Shown here one piece after another: positions 42,337 through 49,753 of a stretch of DNA of 64,000 nt. The position numbers and the translations under genes are program-made. The stretch lies in NCBI GenBank assembly GCA_963827065.1, contig CAWGZM010000001.1, positions 422,950-486,949 on the forward strand, given 5' to 3'. Below the pieces are notes generated by a model. It was not told the origin of the DNA, did no database searches, and saw only the letters and a list, made by a program, of their open reading frames with translations. The first letter of the stretch is position 1. Each line of letters opens with the position of its first letter. Source of the stretch: JACVRW01 sp963827065. Lineage in GTDB: Bacteria > Actinomycetota > Thermoleophilia > Solirubrobacterales > Thermoleophilaceae.

Positions 42337-43406
42337 GAGCCCAGCCCCGCTTCGAACACGAGCGACTCCTCGCCGAACGGGCTGCCCGGGCGCATGCGCT
42401 CGAATTGCTCCGCGCTGCCGGGCGCATACATCGCGGCTGCGAGCCGGCCGACGTCGGGCTCGGGGCTCGCGTCGGCGAACTCGACAGCGGCACGCACGCG
42501 CTCGTCGGCGCGGTTGTCGACGGCGTCCAGCTCGGGCTCCTGCACCCCGGCGTCGCGCAATTGCTCGCGCACGCGCACGATCGGGTCCTTGGACTGGCGC
42601 TCCTTGATCTCCTCGCGCGTGCGGTAGGCAAGCCCGGCGTCGGCCACCGAATGGCCGCGGTAGCGATAGGTCATCGCCTCGAGCACCGCCGGGCGGCGCT
42701 CCTCACGGGCTCCGTGCAGCAACCGGGTGCCCGCCTCGACGACGGCGTCGAGGTCGTCGCCGTCGACGCGCTCGCCGTGCATGCGATGCGCGCCGGCGCG
42801 CCGCCAGAGCTCGGGCTCGGCCGACGCGCGGCCCACCGACGTGCCCATGCCGTACTCGTTGTTGACGATCAGGAAGACGATCGGGAGGTGCCACAGCGCG
42901 GCGAGGTTGAGCGACTCGTGCCACGCGCCCATGTTCACGGCGCCGTCGCCCAGTTCGCAGAGCACAGCCTGCGAGCGGCCCTGGCGGACAAGCGCCAGCG
43001 CCACGCCCGTGGCCACCGGCAGCTGGCCGGCGACGATGCCCCAGCCGCCGTAGAAGCCTCGGCCCACGTCGAGCAGGTGCATGGAGCCGCCGCGGCCGTG
43101 CGCGCAGCCGTCGGTGCGGCCGAAGAGCTCCGCCATGACCGCGTCCGGCGAGACCCCGCGCGCGAGCGCGAAGCCGTGGCAGCGGTAGCCGGTGACGAGC
43201 AGGTCGTCCGGCTCGAGCGCGTGCACCACGCCGACCGTCGCCGCCTCCTGGCCCGAGGAGAGGTGGCAGTAGCCACCGATCTTCGCGGCCTTGTACTGAC
43301 GCTCCGCCTCGGTCTCGAAGACACGGCTCAGCACCATGTCCTCGTAGAGGCGCATGCGTACGTCTACGGGAAGTACGTCCTGCTCAGTCGCATTGGCGAC
43401 CGCCAT
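42333..43406 (-). CDS. pdhA: 2-oxoacid dehydrogenase E1 component, alpha subunit
   Basis: A 357-residue E1 alpha subunit with YRCHGFALARGVSPDAVMAE, GRGGSMHLLD, and the TPP motif GDGAVNMGAWHESLNLAALW ending VNNEYGMGTS. The TYRYRGHSVADAG loop, the phosphorylation-loop region in eukaryotic E1, is conserved. Start ATG 43406 is 1 nt after the regulator's stop, so the three genes form one operon. Which 2-oxoacid is used is not decidable from sequence. Confidence 0.92.
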   Translation of the reverse strand: MAVANATEQDVLPVDVRMRLYEDMVLSRVFETEAERQYKAAKIGGYCHLSSGQEAATVGVVHALEPDDLLVTGYRCHGFALARGVSPDAVMAELFGRTDGCAHGRGGSMHLLDVGRGFYGGWGIVAGQLPVATGVALALVRQGRSQAVLCELGDGAVNMGAWHESLNLAALWHLPIVFLIVNNEYGMGTSVGRASAEPELWRRAGAHRMHGERVDGDDLDAVVEAGTRLLHGAREERRPAVLEAMTYRYRGHSVADAGLAYRTREEIKERQSKDPIVRVREQLRDAGVQEPELDAVDNRADERVRAAVEFADASPEPDVGRLAAAMYAPGSAEQFERMRPGSPFGEESLVFEAGLGS

Positions 43407-43407
43407 C

Positions 43408-44097
43408 TCAGCTCTCCTCGAAGTAATCGGGGTGGGCGGCACGGATCTGCGGCATGCTCGAGAGCACCATCCGCAGGTGATGTCGCAGCGTCTCCTCGGC
43501 CCGCTCGGCGTCGCCGTCGGCCACCGCCGCCACGACGGCGCGGTGCTCGGAGACCATCTCGGCGAGGTACCCGGGCTCCGGCAGGCTCAGTCGTCGCACG
43601 CGGTCGAGGTGGCCGTTCGCCCGGCGGCTGAGCCACCAGGCGATGTCGCGACCGCTCAGCTCGCAGAGGCTGCGATGAAGCGAGGCGTCGAGCGTGTCGA
43701 ATGCGTCGACGTCGCCCTCATGCTCGGCGCGCGCCTGCGCGGCGAGATTGGCCTGCAGCTCCTCGAGCTGCGCCGGCGTGGCGCGCTCGGTCGCGAGCCG
43801 GATCGCGCTGCACTCGAGCGCCTCGCGGACGAACGCGGCGTCCGCGATGGCCTCGTCCGAGATCAGCGTCACGAAGGTGCCCAGCTGCGGGACGATCGCC
43901 ACGAGGCGGTCGTCGCGCAGGCGCGCGAGCGCCTCGCGGACCGGGGTGCGGCTCACGCCGAGCAGCTCGGCGAGCTCGTTCTCGGACAACCTGCGCCCGG
44001 GCTCGAGCTCCGCGCTGACGATGGCCTCCCTCAGTGCCGCATAGACCTGATCGCGGGCGGATGCTCCGCCCGCCCTCTCGCTTAGCGGGATTCGCAC
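43408..44097 (-). CDS. GntR-family regulator, FadR subfamily, probably leaderless
   Basis: A 229-residue regulator from GTG 44097: winged helix-turn-helix (LREAIVSAELEPGRRLSENE, then LLGVSRTPVREAL) and an all-helical FCD ligand domain (FVREALECSAIRLA, LDASLHRSLCE, MVSEHRAVVAAVADGD). The longer in-frame starts (ATG 44139, 44175) would place the -10 and palindrome inside the gene, so I chose the GTG that lies 7 nt after the -10, giving normal FadR-family length. It heads the pdhA-pdhB operon and likely represses it and itself. Confidence 0.85.
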   Translation of the reverse strand: MRIPLSERAGGASARDQVYAALREAIVSAELEPGRRLSENELAELLGVSRTPVREALARLRDDRLVAIVPQLGTFVTLISDEAIADAAFVREALECSAIRLATERATPAQLEELQANLAAQARAEHEGDVDAFDTLDASLHRSLCELSGRDIAWWLSRRANGHLDRVRRLSLPEPGYLAEMVSEHRAVVAAVADGDAERAEETLRHHLRMVLSSMPQIRAAHPDYFEES

Positions 44098-44102
44098 GTC
44101 GG

Positions 44103-44133
44103 CTAGTATACTAGTCACCTGCGGCCCTGTCTC
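44103..44133 (-). promoter_or_regulatory. Promoter overlapped by a perfect palindrome, for the FadR-type regulator operon
   Basis: Minus-strand -35 GAGACA (44128-44133), 17-nt spacer, -10 TATACT (44105-44110). The -10 is inside the 12-base perfect palindrome CTAGTATACTAG (44103-44114), with a GTATAC core like known FadR-subfamily sites. Transcription would start at or within 1-2 nt of GTG 44097, giving a leaderless message. Confidence 0.6.
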
Positions 44134-44195
44134 GCGCATTTCGTCGCAACACGAGCGGGACTTCGCCGCACGCATCACTCCTCCCTCAGGGCGGC

Positions 44196-44220
44196 TTCGC
44201 CGGAGACCCCGGCGGAGCTC
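44196..44220 (-). terminator. Weak terminator-like hairpin after the aldo/keto reductase gene
   Basis: GCTCCGCCGG and CCGGCGAAGC can pair with one mismatch and a short loop, 15 nt past the stop at 44235. There is no U-run, so termination here is only a possibility. Confidence 0.3.
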
Positions 44221-44234
44221 GCCTGCGGGGCGGA

Positions 44235-45206
44235 CTAGTTCCAGGCCAGCTCGGAGCGAGTCTGCCAGTAGGCCTCGGGCTCCTCGGCCAGGCCGGCCAG
44301 CGCCTCCGCGGCCTCGTCGTCCCAGCGCACCTCGCGCGCGGCCAGGTTGCTCATGAGCTGCTCTGCGCTGCCCGCGCCGCTCAGGACGACGCCGGCCCAC
44401 GGTTGTGCCAGCACGGCGGCCAGGGCCACGCCGTCGGGACTCGTGCCGAGCCTGCGCGCGACCTCTTCCAACTCGCGAACGCCGCCGCGTGCGGTCAGGC
44501 GCCCGTTCGCCAGCGCCTCCTTCACGATCACCCCGAGGCCCTCGTCATGAGCTTCCGCCAGCGCCCTGCCGGCCGAGGGCTCGAGCAGGTTCCAGGTCGA
44601 CTGGACCGTGTCGAAGCCGCCGGTGGCCAGGGCTCGCTCGATTGTCTGCGCCTGGTCGGGGCCGGTCGTCGTCAGCCCGATGCTGACGCCCTCGGCTCGC
44701 AGCTCCTCGAGCGCCCCGAGGACGGCGCGGTCATCGAGCACACCGCTCTCCACCGTCGCGGAGTGGATCTGGTAGAGCGCAAGGTGGTCTCCGAGCAGCT
44801 CCCGGGTCTCGCCGATCTGACGGCGGAAGGTGTCAACGGACAGGTCCTTTACCTCCGGCGGGTCGGCATCCACCTGCCAGCCGGCGGTGTAGGTGTAGCC
44901 CCACTTCGAGCCGACCGTCACGGCCCCGGGAGCGAGCTGCCGCTCGCGGAGCCAGGAGGCCAAAAAGGCCTCTGCGCGGCCGTACGAACGGGCGGCGTCG
45001 AAGTAGCGCACGCCCTGGTCGTAGGCGGTGTCGAGGACCGCGTGTGCGTGGCGCTCCAGGGCCGCCACCGAGCGATCGGAGCCCAGGTCCTCGCCGTGCC
45101 CCAGGTTCAGGTAGCCCGGCCGCCCGAGCGCGGCGAGCCCGAGTCCGATCGCGGTCACGGGCAACCCGGCCGGGCCGAGGGTCCGCTCCCAGGGCTCGGC
45201 CGGCAT
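44235..45206 (-). CDS. Aldo/keto reductase
   Basis: A 323-residue TIM-barrel NADP-dependent reductase. The catalytic set is visible: Asp and Tyr in YFDAARSYGRAEAFL, Lys in VGSKWGYTY and His in LYQIHSATVE, with cofactor-binding ending SGAGSAEQLMSNL. It reduces carbonyls; the natural substrate is unknown. Start ATG 45206 shares one base with the stop of the response regulator (TGATG), so it is likely co-translated with the two-component genes. Confidence 0.9.
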   Translation of the reverse strand: MPAEPWERTLGPAGLPVTAIGLGLAALGRPGYLNLGHGEDLGSDRSVAALERHAHAVLDTAYDQGVRYFDAARSYGRAEAFLASWLRERQLAPGAVTVGSKWGYTYTAGWQVDADPPEVKDLSVDTFRRQIGETRELLGDHLALYQIHSATVESGVLDDRAVLGALEELRAEGVSIGLTTTGPDQAQTIERALATGGFDTVQSTWNLLEPSAGRALAEAHDEGLGVIVKEALANGRLTARGGVRELEEVARRLGTSPDGVALAAVLAQPWAGVVLSGAGSAEQLMSNLAAREVRWDDEAAEALAGLAEEPEAYWQTRSELAWN

Positions 45207-45811
45207 CAGGCGGTCAGCCCGAGGCGCTCGGCGCGCTGCACTGCCTCAGCCCGGTTGCGGACACCGAGCTTCCTGTAGAGCGAGCTCGTGTGCTCCTTGA
45301 TGGTGTGCGGCGACAGGTAGAGGCGCTCCGCTATCTCCTTGTTGGTGGCGCCCGACGCCATGTGCGTCAGCACCTCGCGCTCGCGGTCCGACAGGGGCGC
45401 GGACGGCTGCTCGGCGCGCGGAGCGAAGACCGTCATCCCCTTGCCGACCATGCGCACCGCCATGGCCACGTCGTGGGCGGACCAGTCCTTCGACACGAAC
45501 CCGGACGCGCCCGCCGCCTTCGCGGCCTGGGGCGAGATCCAGCCTGCGCCCGAGATCAGGAGAACGCGCGTGCGCGGCGAGGAGCGCCGGATCGCCTCGC
45601 ACAGCTCTGCGCCCGACTCCTCGCCCAGGAACAGATCGACGAGCGCCACGTGCGGCTCGTAGCGTGCGGCCATCGCGAGCGCCTCCTCGACGCTCGAGGC
45701 GGTGAGGCAGCGCTCGACCCAAGGCTGCTCGGTGAGAAGAAGCCGGAAGCCCCAGTGAACAACGTCGTGGTCGTCCACCACGAGCACGCGCAGGTTGCGC
45801 TCGGGGCTCAT
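45206..45811 (-). CDS. NarL/FixJ-type response regulator
   Basis: A 201-residue regulator. The receiver domain has the acidic pair in VLVVDDHDVV, phospho-acceptor Asp in VALVDLFLGE and Lys in FVSKDWSAHD; the C terminus is a LuxR-type HTH (LSDREREVLTHMASGATNKE, then IAERLYLSPHTIKEHTSSLY). Together with the histidine kinase upstream it forms a two-component system; the signal and targets are unknown. A strong hairpin lies in the 40-nt gap between the two genes. Confidence 0.93.
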   Translation of the reverse strand: MSPERNLRVLVVDDHDVVHWGFRLLLTEQPWVERCLTASSVEEALAMAARYEPHVALVDLFLGEESGAELCEAIRRSSPRTRVLLISGAGWISPQAAKAAGASGFVSKDWSAHDVAMAVRMVGKGMTVFAPRAEQPSAPLSDREREVLTHMASGATNKEIAERLYLSPHTIKEHTSSLYRKLGVRNRAEAVQRAERLGLTA

Positions 45812-45818
45812 TGCGGAA

Positions 45819-45839
45819 GCACCCGGCTCGGCCGGGTGC
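45819..45839 (-). promoter_or_regulatory. Hairpin between histidine kinase and response regulator genes
   Basis: A perfect 9-bp stem GCACCCGGC / GCCGGGTGC with a 3-nt loop ends 7 nt before the response-regulator start (ATG 45811). It may tune the kinase:regulator ratio by attenuation or by limiting ribosome access. No U-run follows. Confidence 0.5.
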
Positions 45840-45851
45840 GCACCGATAGCC

Positions 45852-46979
45852 TCATTCTTCGTCGTCCTCGCTCATCGGCACGACGAGCCGCACCCGCCAG
45901 TCCGAGCCGCCCTCGGGCCCGAACTCGACGAGCGCGCCGCGCTGGAGCGCCTCCACCGCGGCGAGCCGCAGGCCCATGCCGGTGCCGCGCGTGCCCTGGC
46001 GCGCGCCGTCGTTCCGGACCTCGAGCACGAAGGCGCCGTCGATGCGGCCGACGTGCACGTTCACGCTCGTGGGGCGCGCGTGCTTGTGGACATTGCGAAG
46101 CGCCTCGGCGAGCACCGACTGGGCGAGCGGCTCGACGTCCTTGGGCACCTGCACGCCCTCCTCCCAGTCGAGCTCGAGCGGCAGGTCCTTGTAGTGCCGG
46201 TCGAGGCGGGCGAGCTCGTCGTGGAGCGTCGCGCCGGTGTCGAGGGTCGGCGGTGCGAGCGGCCGCGAGATCGCCTCGCGCAGATCGGCGAGCGCGGCCT
46301 GCATCTCCGCCGCGCAGCGTTGCCTCGCCTCCTCGCTCAGGCCGTGCTCCGAGCCGAGCACGAGGGAGACGCCGAACAGGCGCTGAACGACGCGGTCGTG
46401 GATCTCACGCGCGAGGTCGATGCGTGCCTCCAGGAGCCGCGAGCGGCCCTGCTGGCTGGTCGCGATCCGCACCGTGGCGGCAAGCGCGGCGGTCTTCCCG
46501 AGCGTCCACATGGAGTGGCGCTCCTCGTCGGTCAGCTCGAAGCGGCTGCCGCCGCGGTCCGCGAAGATCACGCCGAGGAGCCGGCCGGCGGCGGAGACCG
46601 GCGTGCAGGTGAGCGTCTCGACTCCGGTGAAGCGCGCGTAGCGCTCGGGCACCCAGCGGCCGAGATCGCCGGTGACCTCGACGACGCGGTCCTCGGAGAG
46701 CGCCAGCTGGGCGATGGGCGTCTCCTCGAGCGTGCCGTACACCCCCTCGAGCAGGTCGGGCGGGATGCCCTGGCTGCCGAGCGGCACGACGAGCTGGCGC
46801 ACGTCGTCGTAGAGCAACAGGATCGCGCGCGTCATAGATGTGGTCCGGCAGAGCGCCTCGCAGAGGCGGTCGTAGAAGTCGCGCCCCGAGGTGCCGGACG
46901 CCTGGTCGAGCGCGCCGAGCAGCTCGACGATCACCTCGAGCGCGTCCGTTCGCGGCGTCGGGGCTTCGCTCTGCTCCAT
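45852..46979 (-). CDS. GAF-domain sensor histidine kinase (HisKA_3 type)
   Basis: A 375-residue cytoplasmic kinase with no membrane segment. A GAF sensor domain (~20-165) is followed by the dimerisation helix with the phospho-His in DLAREIHDRVVQRLFGVS, then an HATPase_c domain with the N box in LAEALRNVHKHARPTSV and the G box GTRGTGMGLRL. It is the NarL-system partner of the next gene. A soluble GAF sensor suggests an internal or small diffusible signal, as in DevS/DosT relatives, but I cannot see a heme-binding site with confidence. Confidence 0.93.
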   Translation of the reverse strand: MEQSEAPTPRTDALEVIVELLGALDQASGTSGRDFYDRLCEALCRTTSMTRAILLLYDDVRQLVVPLGSQGIPPDLLEGVYGTLEETPIAQLALSEDRVVEVTGDLGRWVPERYARFTGVETLTCTPVSAAGRLLGVIFADRGGSRFELTDEERHSMWTLGKTAALAATVRIATSQQGRSRLLEARIDLAREIHDRVVQRLFGVSLVLGSEHGLSEEARQRCAAEMQAALADLREAISRPLAPPTLDTGATLHDELARLDRHYKDLPLELDWEEGVQVPKDVEPLAQSVLAEALRNVHKHARPTSVNVHVGRIDGAFVLEVRNDGARQGTRGTGMGLRLAAVEALQRGALVEFGPEGGSDWRVRLVVPMSEDDEE

Positions 46980-47010
46980 CTCCGCCGTGAAAACTACCCG
47001 GCGGACCGGC

Positions 47011-47238
47011 TCAGGCCGGCTGGAGCGAGAGACGCAGGGTCTGCTCCCCCGTCAGCGACACCTCGCGCACGTGGCCGCAGGCACGGCAGCGGCACTCGAC
47101 CTCGCCGTCGAAGTCGTCGACGCGCAGGGACCACTCGACGTCGCCGGACAGGCAGACGCGGCAGGCGAGCGCAGCGGCCACGAGCGACGGATCGTCGTCG
47201 CCGCGGAAGTGCGCGAGCTCGAGCTTGGACTCCTCCAT
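47011..47238 (-). CDS. Small zinc-ribbon-like protein
   Basis: A 75-residue protein with cysteines as CRVCLSGD and later CRCRACGH, a four-plus-Cys set typical of small zinc ribbons. Otherwise no recognised family. Start ATG 47238. It is 31 nt upstream of the histidine kinase gene on the same strand and might be co-transcribed with it. Confidence 0.65.
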   Translation of the reverse strand: MEESKLELAHFRGDDDPSLVAAALACRVCLSGDVEWSLRVDDFDGEVECRCRACGHVREVSLTGEQTLRLSLQPA

Positions 47239-47285
47239 TGCTTCTACCGTCCCGCGGAGAGGGGGTCATCGGAACGCGCGCGGCT

Positions 47286-47795
47286 TCAGAACCCCCCGCT
47301 TGGGGGGATCCTGGAGACCCGCTGGTCCGCGAGCGATGCCACGAGATCCGCCAGCCTGGTCCCGTCCGGCAGCGCGAGCTCCGGATCGAGCTCCAGCAGC
47401 GGCTCCACCACGAAGCGCCTGCTCGTGACCTCGCGGTGGGGCAGCGTCAGGCGTTCCGAGCTGTAGACGAGGTCGCCGAGCAGCAGCAGGTCGACGTCGA
47501 TCGGGCGGGGCCCGTGGCGGACGCCGCCGGGGGCGCGGCCGAGCTCGCGCTCAACCGACTTGCAGGCGTCGAGCAGCTGCTCGGGCTCCAGCGCCGTCCG
47601 GATTCGCAGGCAGGCGTTCAGGAAGTCCGGCTGGTCGAGCAGGTCGCCCTGCGGCGCGGTCTCGTAGAGCGAGGACGAGGCGAGCACCTCGACCCCGCCC
47701 GCGGGGAGCGCCCCGCGGGCCGCGCGGAGGTTGGCCTCCCGGTCCCCGACGTTCGAGCCGAGGCCGAGGTAGCCGGTCCTCAGACTTCCTTCCAC
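47286..47795 (-). CDS. folK: 6-hydroxymethyl-7,8-dihydropterin pyrophosphokinase
   Basis: A 169-residue HPPK: YLGLGSNVGDREANLRAA at the start, SSLYETAPQGDLDQP-like loop, and the signature RHGPRPIDVDLLLLGD with the metal-binding Asp pair. It transfers pyrophosphate to the pterin in folate synthesis. Start GTG 47795 overlaps folB by 16 nt. A GC hairpin (47292-47307) overlaps its last codons. Confidence 0.95.
   Translation of the reverse strand: MEGSLRTGYLGLGSNVGDREANLRAARGALPAGGVEVLASSSLYETAPQGDLLDQPDFLNACLRIRTALEPEQLLDACKSVERELGRAPGGVRHGPRPIDVDLLLLGDLVYSSERLTLPHREVTSRRFVVEPLLELDPELALPDGTRLADLVASLADQRVSRIPPSGGF
47292..47307 (-). terminator. GC hairpin at the end of folK
   Basis: CCCCCC / GGGGGG with a 4-nt loop, followed on the minus strand by TTCTGA, the end of folK. 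The position suits termination of the fol operon, though the U-run is weak and the stem is within coding sequence. Confidence 0.35.
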
Positions 47796-48220
47796 ACCTC
47801 GACGGACACCTCGTCGACCGGCAGCGGGATCGGCGGCTCGGGCTTGGTCGCCTTCACGCGCACGGACTCGGCGCCGAAGCGGTCGATGAGCCGGTCCGCG
47901 ACCGCCGAGCAGAGGCGCTCGAGGGTCTTGTAGGAGCGCTCCTGAGCGGCGAGCGCCACCTGCTCGCAGACCTCGCCATAGTTGATCGTGTCCTCGATCC
48001 GGTCGGTGACCGTGGCGTCGCAGTCGTCGAGCTCGAACGAGATGTCGAAGACGAGCCGCTGGCCGAGCTCGCGCTCCGCCTCGCTCACGCCGTGACGTGT
48101 ATAGAGCGACAGGCCGGCGATCTCGATCGAGACCGCCGGCGAAGAGGACCCGGGCTCGTCATCGCCCAACTCGTCGTCGTCGAGGTCCTCGAACTCGTCG
48201 TCGGGCTCCCGCTCCCACAT
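47780..48220 (-). CDS. folB: Dihydroneopterin aldolase with acidic N-terminal extension
   Basis: A 146-residue protein whose last ~115 residues match FolB: IEIAGLSLYTRHGVSEAERE, conserved Glu and the C-terminal Lys in VKATKPEPPIP. It cleaves dihydroneopterin. The first ~30 residues (EREPDDEFEDLDDDELGDDE) are an extremely acidic extension absent from typical ~120-residue FolB. ATG 48220 is supported by the TGATG overlap with folP; an internal start at the domain edge is the alternative. Confidence 0.88.
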   Translation of the reverse strand: MWEREPDDEFEDLDDDELGDDEPGSSSPAVSIEIAGLSLYTRHGVSEAERELGQRLVFDISFELDDCDATVTDRIEDTINYGEVCEQVALAAQERSYKTLERLCSAVADRLIDRFGAESVRVKATKPEPPIPLPVDEVSVEVWKEV

Positions 48221-49017
48221 CACCGCGCCACCGTAGCAGCGGCCACCGTGAGGGCATCCACGACTGGAGCCACGTCGTGGACGCGAAAAACGCTTGCTCC
48301 ACGCTCGAAGGCGAGGACGTTGGTGGCGATCGTGCCGGGCAGGCGCTCCCCCTCCGGGCGGCCACCCGCGAGCTTGCCGAGGAAGCTCTTGCGCGACGTG
48401 CCGATCACCACCGGCCGCCCGATTGCGACGATCTCCTCGAGTCGCCGCAGCAGCTCGAGGTTGTGCTCGACCGACTTTCCGAAGCCGATGCCGGGGTCGA
48501 GCCAGACCCGCTCCTCGGGCACGCCCTCCCCGACCGCAAAGGCGAGCCGCTCCTCGAGGAAGGCGCGCACGTCCGAGACGACGTCGTCGTAGCGAGGGTC
48601 GTCCTGCATCGTGCGCGGCTCGCCGCGCATGTGCATCAGCACGCAATCGGCGCCGCGCTCAGCCACCAGGCCGGCGAGCTCCGGCGCGACACGGAAGGCG
48701 GCGACGTCGTTGACGATCCCGGCCCCGGCGTCGAGCGCCGCGCGGGCGACCTCGAGCTTGGTCGTGTCGATCGAGACCCGCAGACCGCCGGCGGCGAGCC
48801 GCTCAACCACCGGCACGACCCGCTCGGTCTCATCCTCCGCCCCCACGGGCTCGGCGCCCGGGCGGGTGGACTCGCCGCCCACGTCGAGGATGCCGGCGCC
48901 CTCCGCGGCGAGCTCGAGCCCGTGCCGGACCGCCGCGTCGGTGTCGAGGTAGAGCCCGCCGTCCGAGAACGAATCGGGCGTGACGTTTACGACCCCCATG
49001 ACCGTGAAGCGCTGCAC
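48220..49017 (-). CDS. folP: Dihydropteroate synthase
   Basis: A 265-residue TIM-barrel enzyme with both signatures: VMGVVNVTPDSFSDGG and ILDVGGESTRPGAEPV, then LDPGIGFGKSVEHNLELL and VIGTSRKSFLG. It joins p-aminobenzoate to the pterin and is the sulfonamide target. Start GTG 49017 is chosen; longer frames overlap the divergent HAD gene. It heads folP-folB-folK; folE is not in the window. Confidence 0.95.
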   Translation of the reverse strand: MQRFTVMGVVNVTPDSFSDGGLYLDTDAAVRHGLELAAEGAGILDVGGESTRPGAEPVGAEDETERVVPVVERLAAGGLRVSIDTTKLEVARAALDAGAGIVNDVAAFRVAPELAGLVAERGADCVLMHMRGEPRTMQDDPRYDDVVSDVRAFLEERLAFAVGEGVPEERVWLDPGIGFGKSVEHNLELLRRLEEIVAIGRPVVIGTSRKSFLGKLAGGRPEGERLPGTIATNVLAFERGASVFRVHDVAPVVDALTVAAATVAR

Positions 49018-49030
49018 TCCCGGAAGTATC

Positions 49031-49699
49031 GTGGCCGCCGTGCCCGGCCCCTTCGAAGCGGTGGTCTTCGACAACGACGGCCTGCTGCTCGACACCGAGG
49101 AGGCCTGGACGCGCGCCGAGCGGGAGCTGTTCCGGCGTCATGCCCGCGAGTTCACGATGGAGCACAAGCGCGCGCTGCTCGGCACCTCCGTGGCGGAGTC
49201 GGCGCTGAAGCTCGAGGCGATGCTCGCGGCACCCGGTGAGGGCGCTCAGCTGATGAAGCAGCTGCACGAGCTGGTGATGGAGGAGGTGCTGGGCGGGGTG
49301 CCGATCCGGCCGGGTGGCCGGGAGCTCCTCGAGCGCCTTCGGGCGGACGGCGTGCCGATCGGGCTCGCGACCAACTCGTCGCGCCCGTTCGTGGAGCGCG
49401 TGCTCGCCTCGTCCGGCTTCCGCAGCGACGAGTTCGGCATCGTCGTGACCGCCGACGACGTCGAGCGGCCCAAGCCGGCACCCGACATCTATCTGGCGGC
49501 CTGCGCGGGGCTCGGCGCCGAGCCGGCGCGCTCGGCCGCGCTCGAGGACTCGCCACCGGGCGTGGCGGCCGCGCTGGCGGCCGACATGTTCGTGATCGCG
49601 GTCCCCTACTTCCCGGACCAGGCCCCCGACGGGGCGGCGCTCACCGCCCCCTCGCTTGCCGATCCGAGCGTCGCCACGGCTCTCGGTTTGACTCCGTGA
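49031..49699 (+). CDS. HAD-superfamily phosphatase (beta-phosphoglucomutase-like)
   Basis: A 222-residue hydrolase: motif I VVFDNDGLLLDTE (nucleophile Asp; Asn instead of the common Asp at +1 is tolerated in FDNDG proteins), motif II ATNSS, motif III Lys in ERPKPAPDIYL and motif IV LEDSPPGV. The helical cap suggests a small phospho-sugar substrate. GTG 49031 or GTG 49040 are equally plausible starts. Only ~13-22 nt separates it from divergent folP. Confidence 0.87.
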   Translation: MAAVPGPFEAVVFDNDGLLLDTEEAWTRAERELFRRHAREFTMEHKRALLGTSVAESALKLEAMLAAPGEGAQLMKQLHELVMEEVLGGVPIRPGGRELLERLRADGVPIGLATNSSRPFVERVLASSGFRSDEFGIVVTADDVERPKPAPDIYLAACAGLGAEPARSAALEDSPPGVAAALAADMFVIAVPYFPDQAPDGAALTAPSLADPSVATALGLTP

Positions 49700-49753
49700 A
49701 CGCGGGCACCCAATCTTTACGGAATCCAAACGGACGATCGGCATCTTCAGACG

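Noticed and set aside
47286..47795. folK region plus-strand frames
   Set aside because: They lack motifs and oppose clear fol genes.
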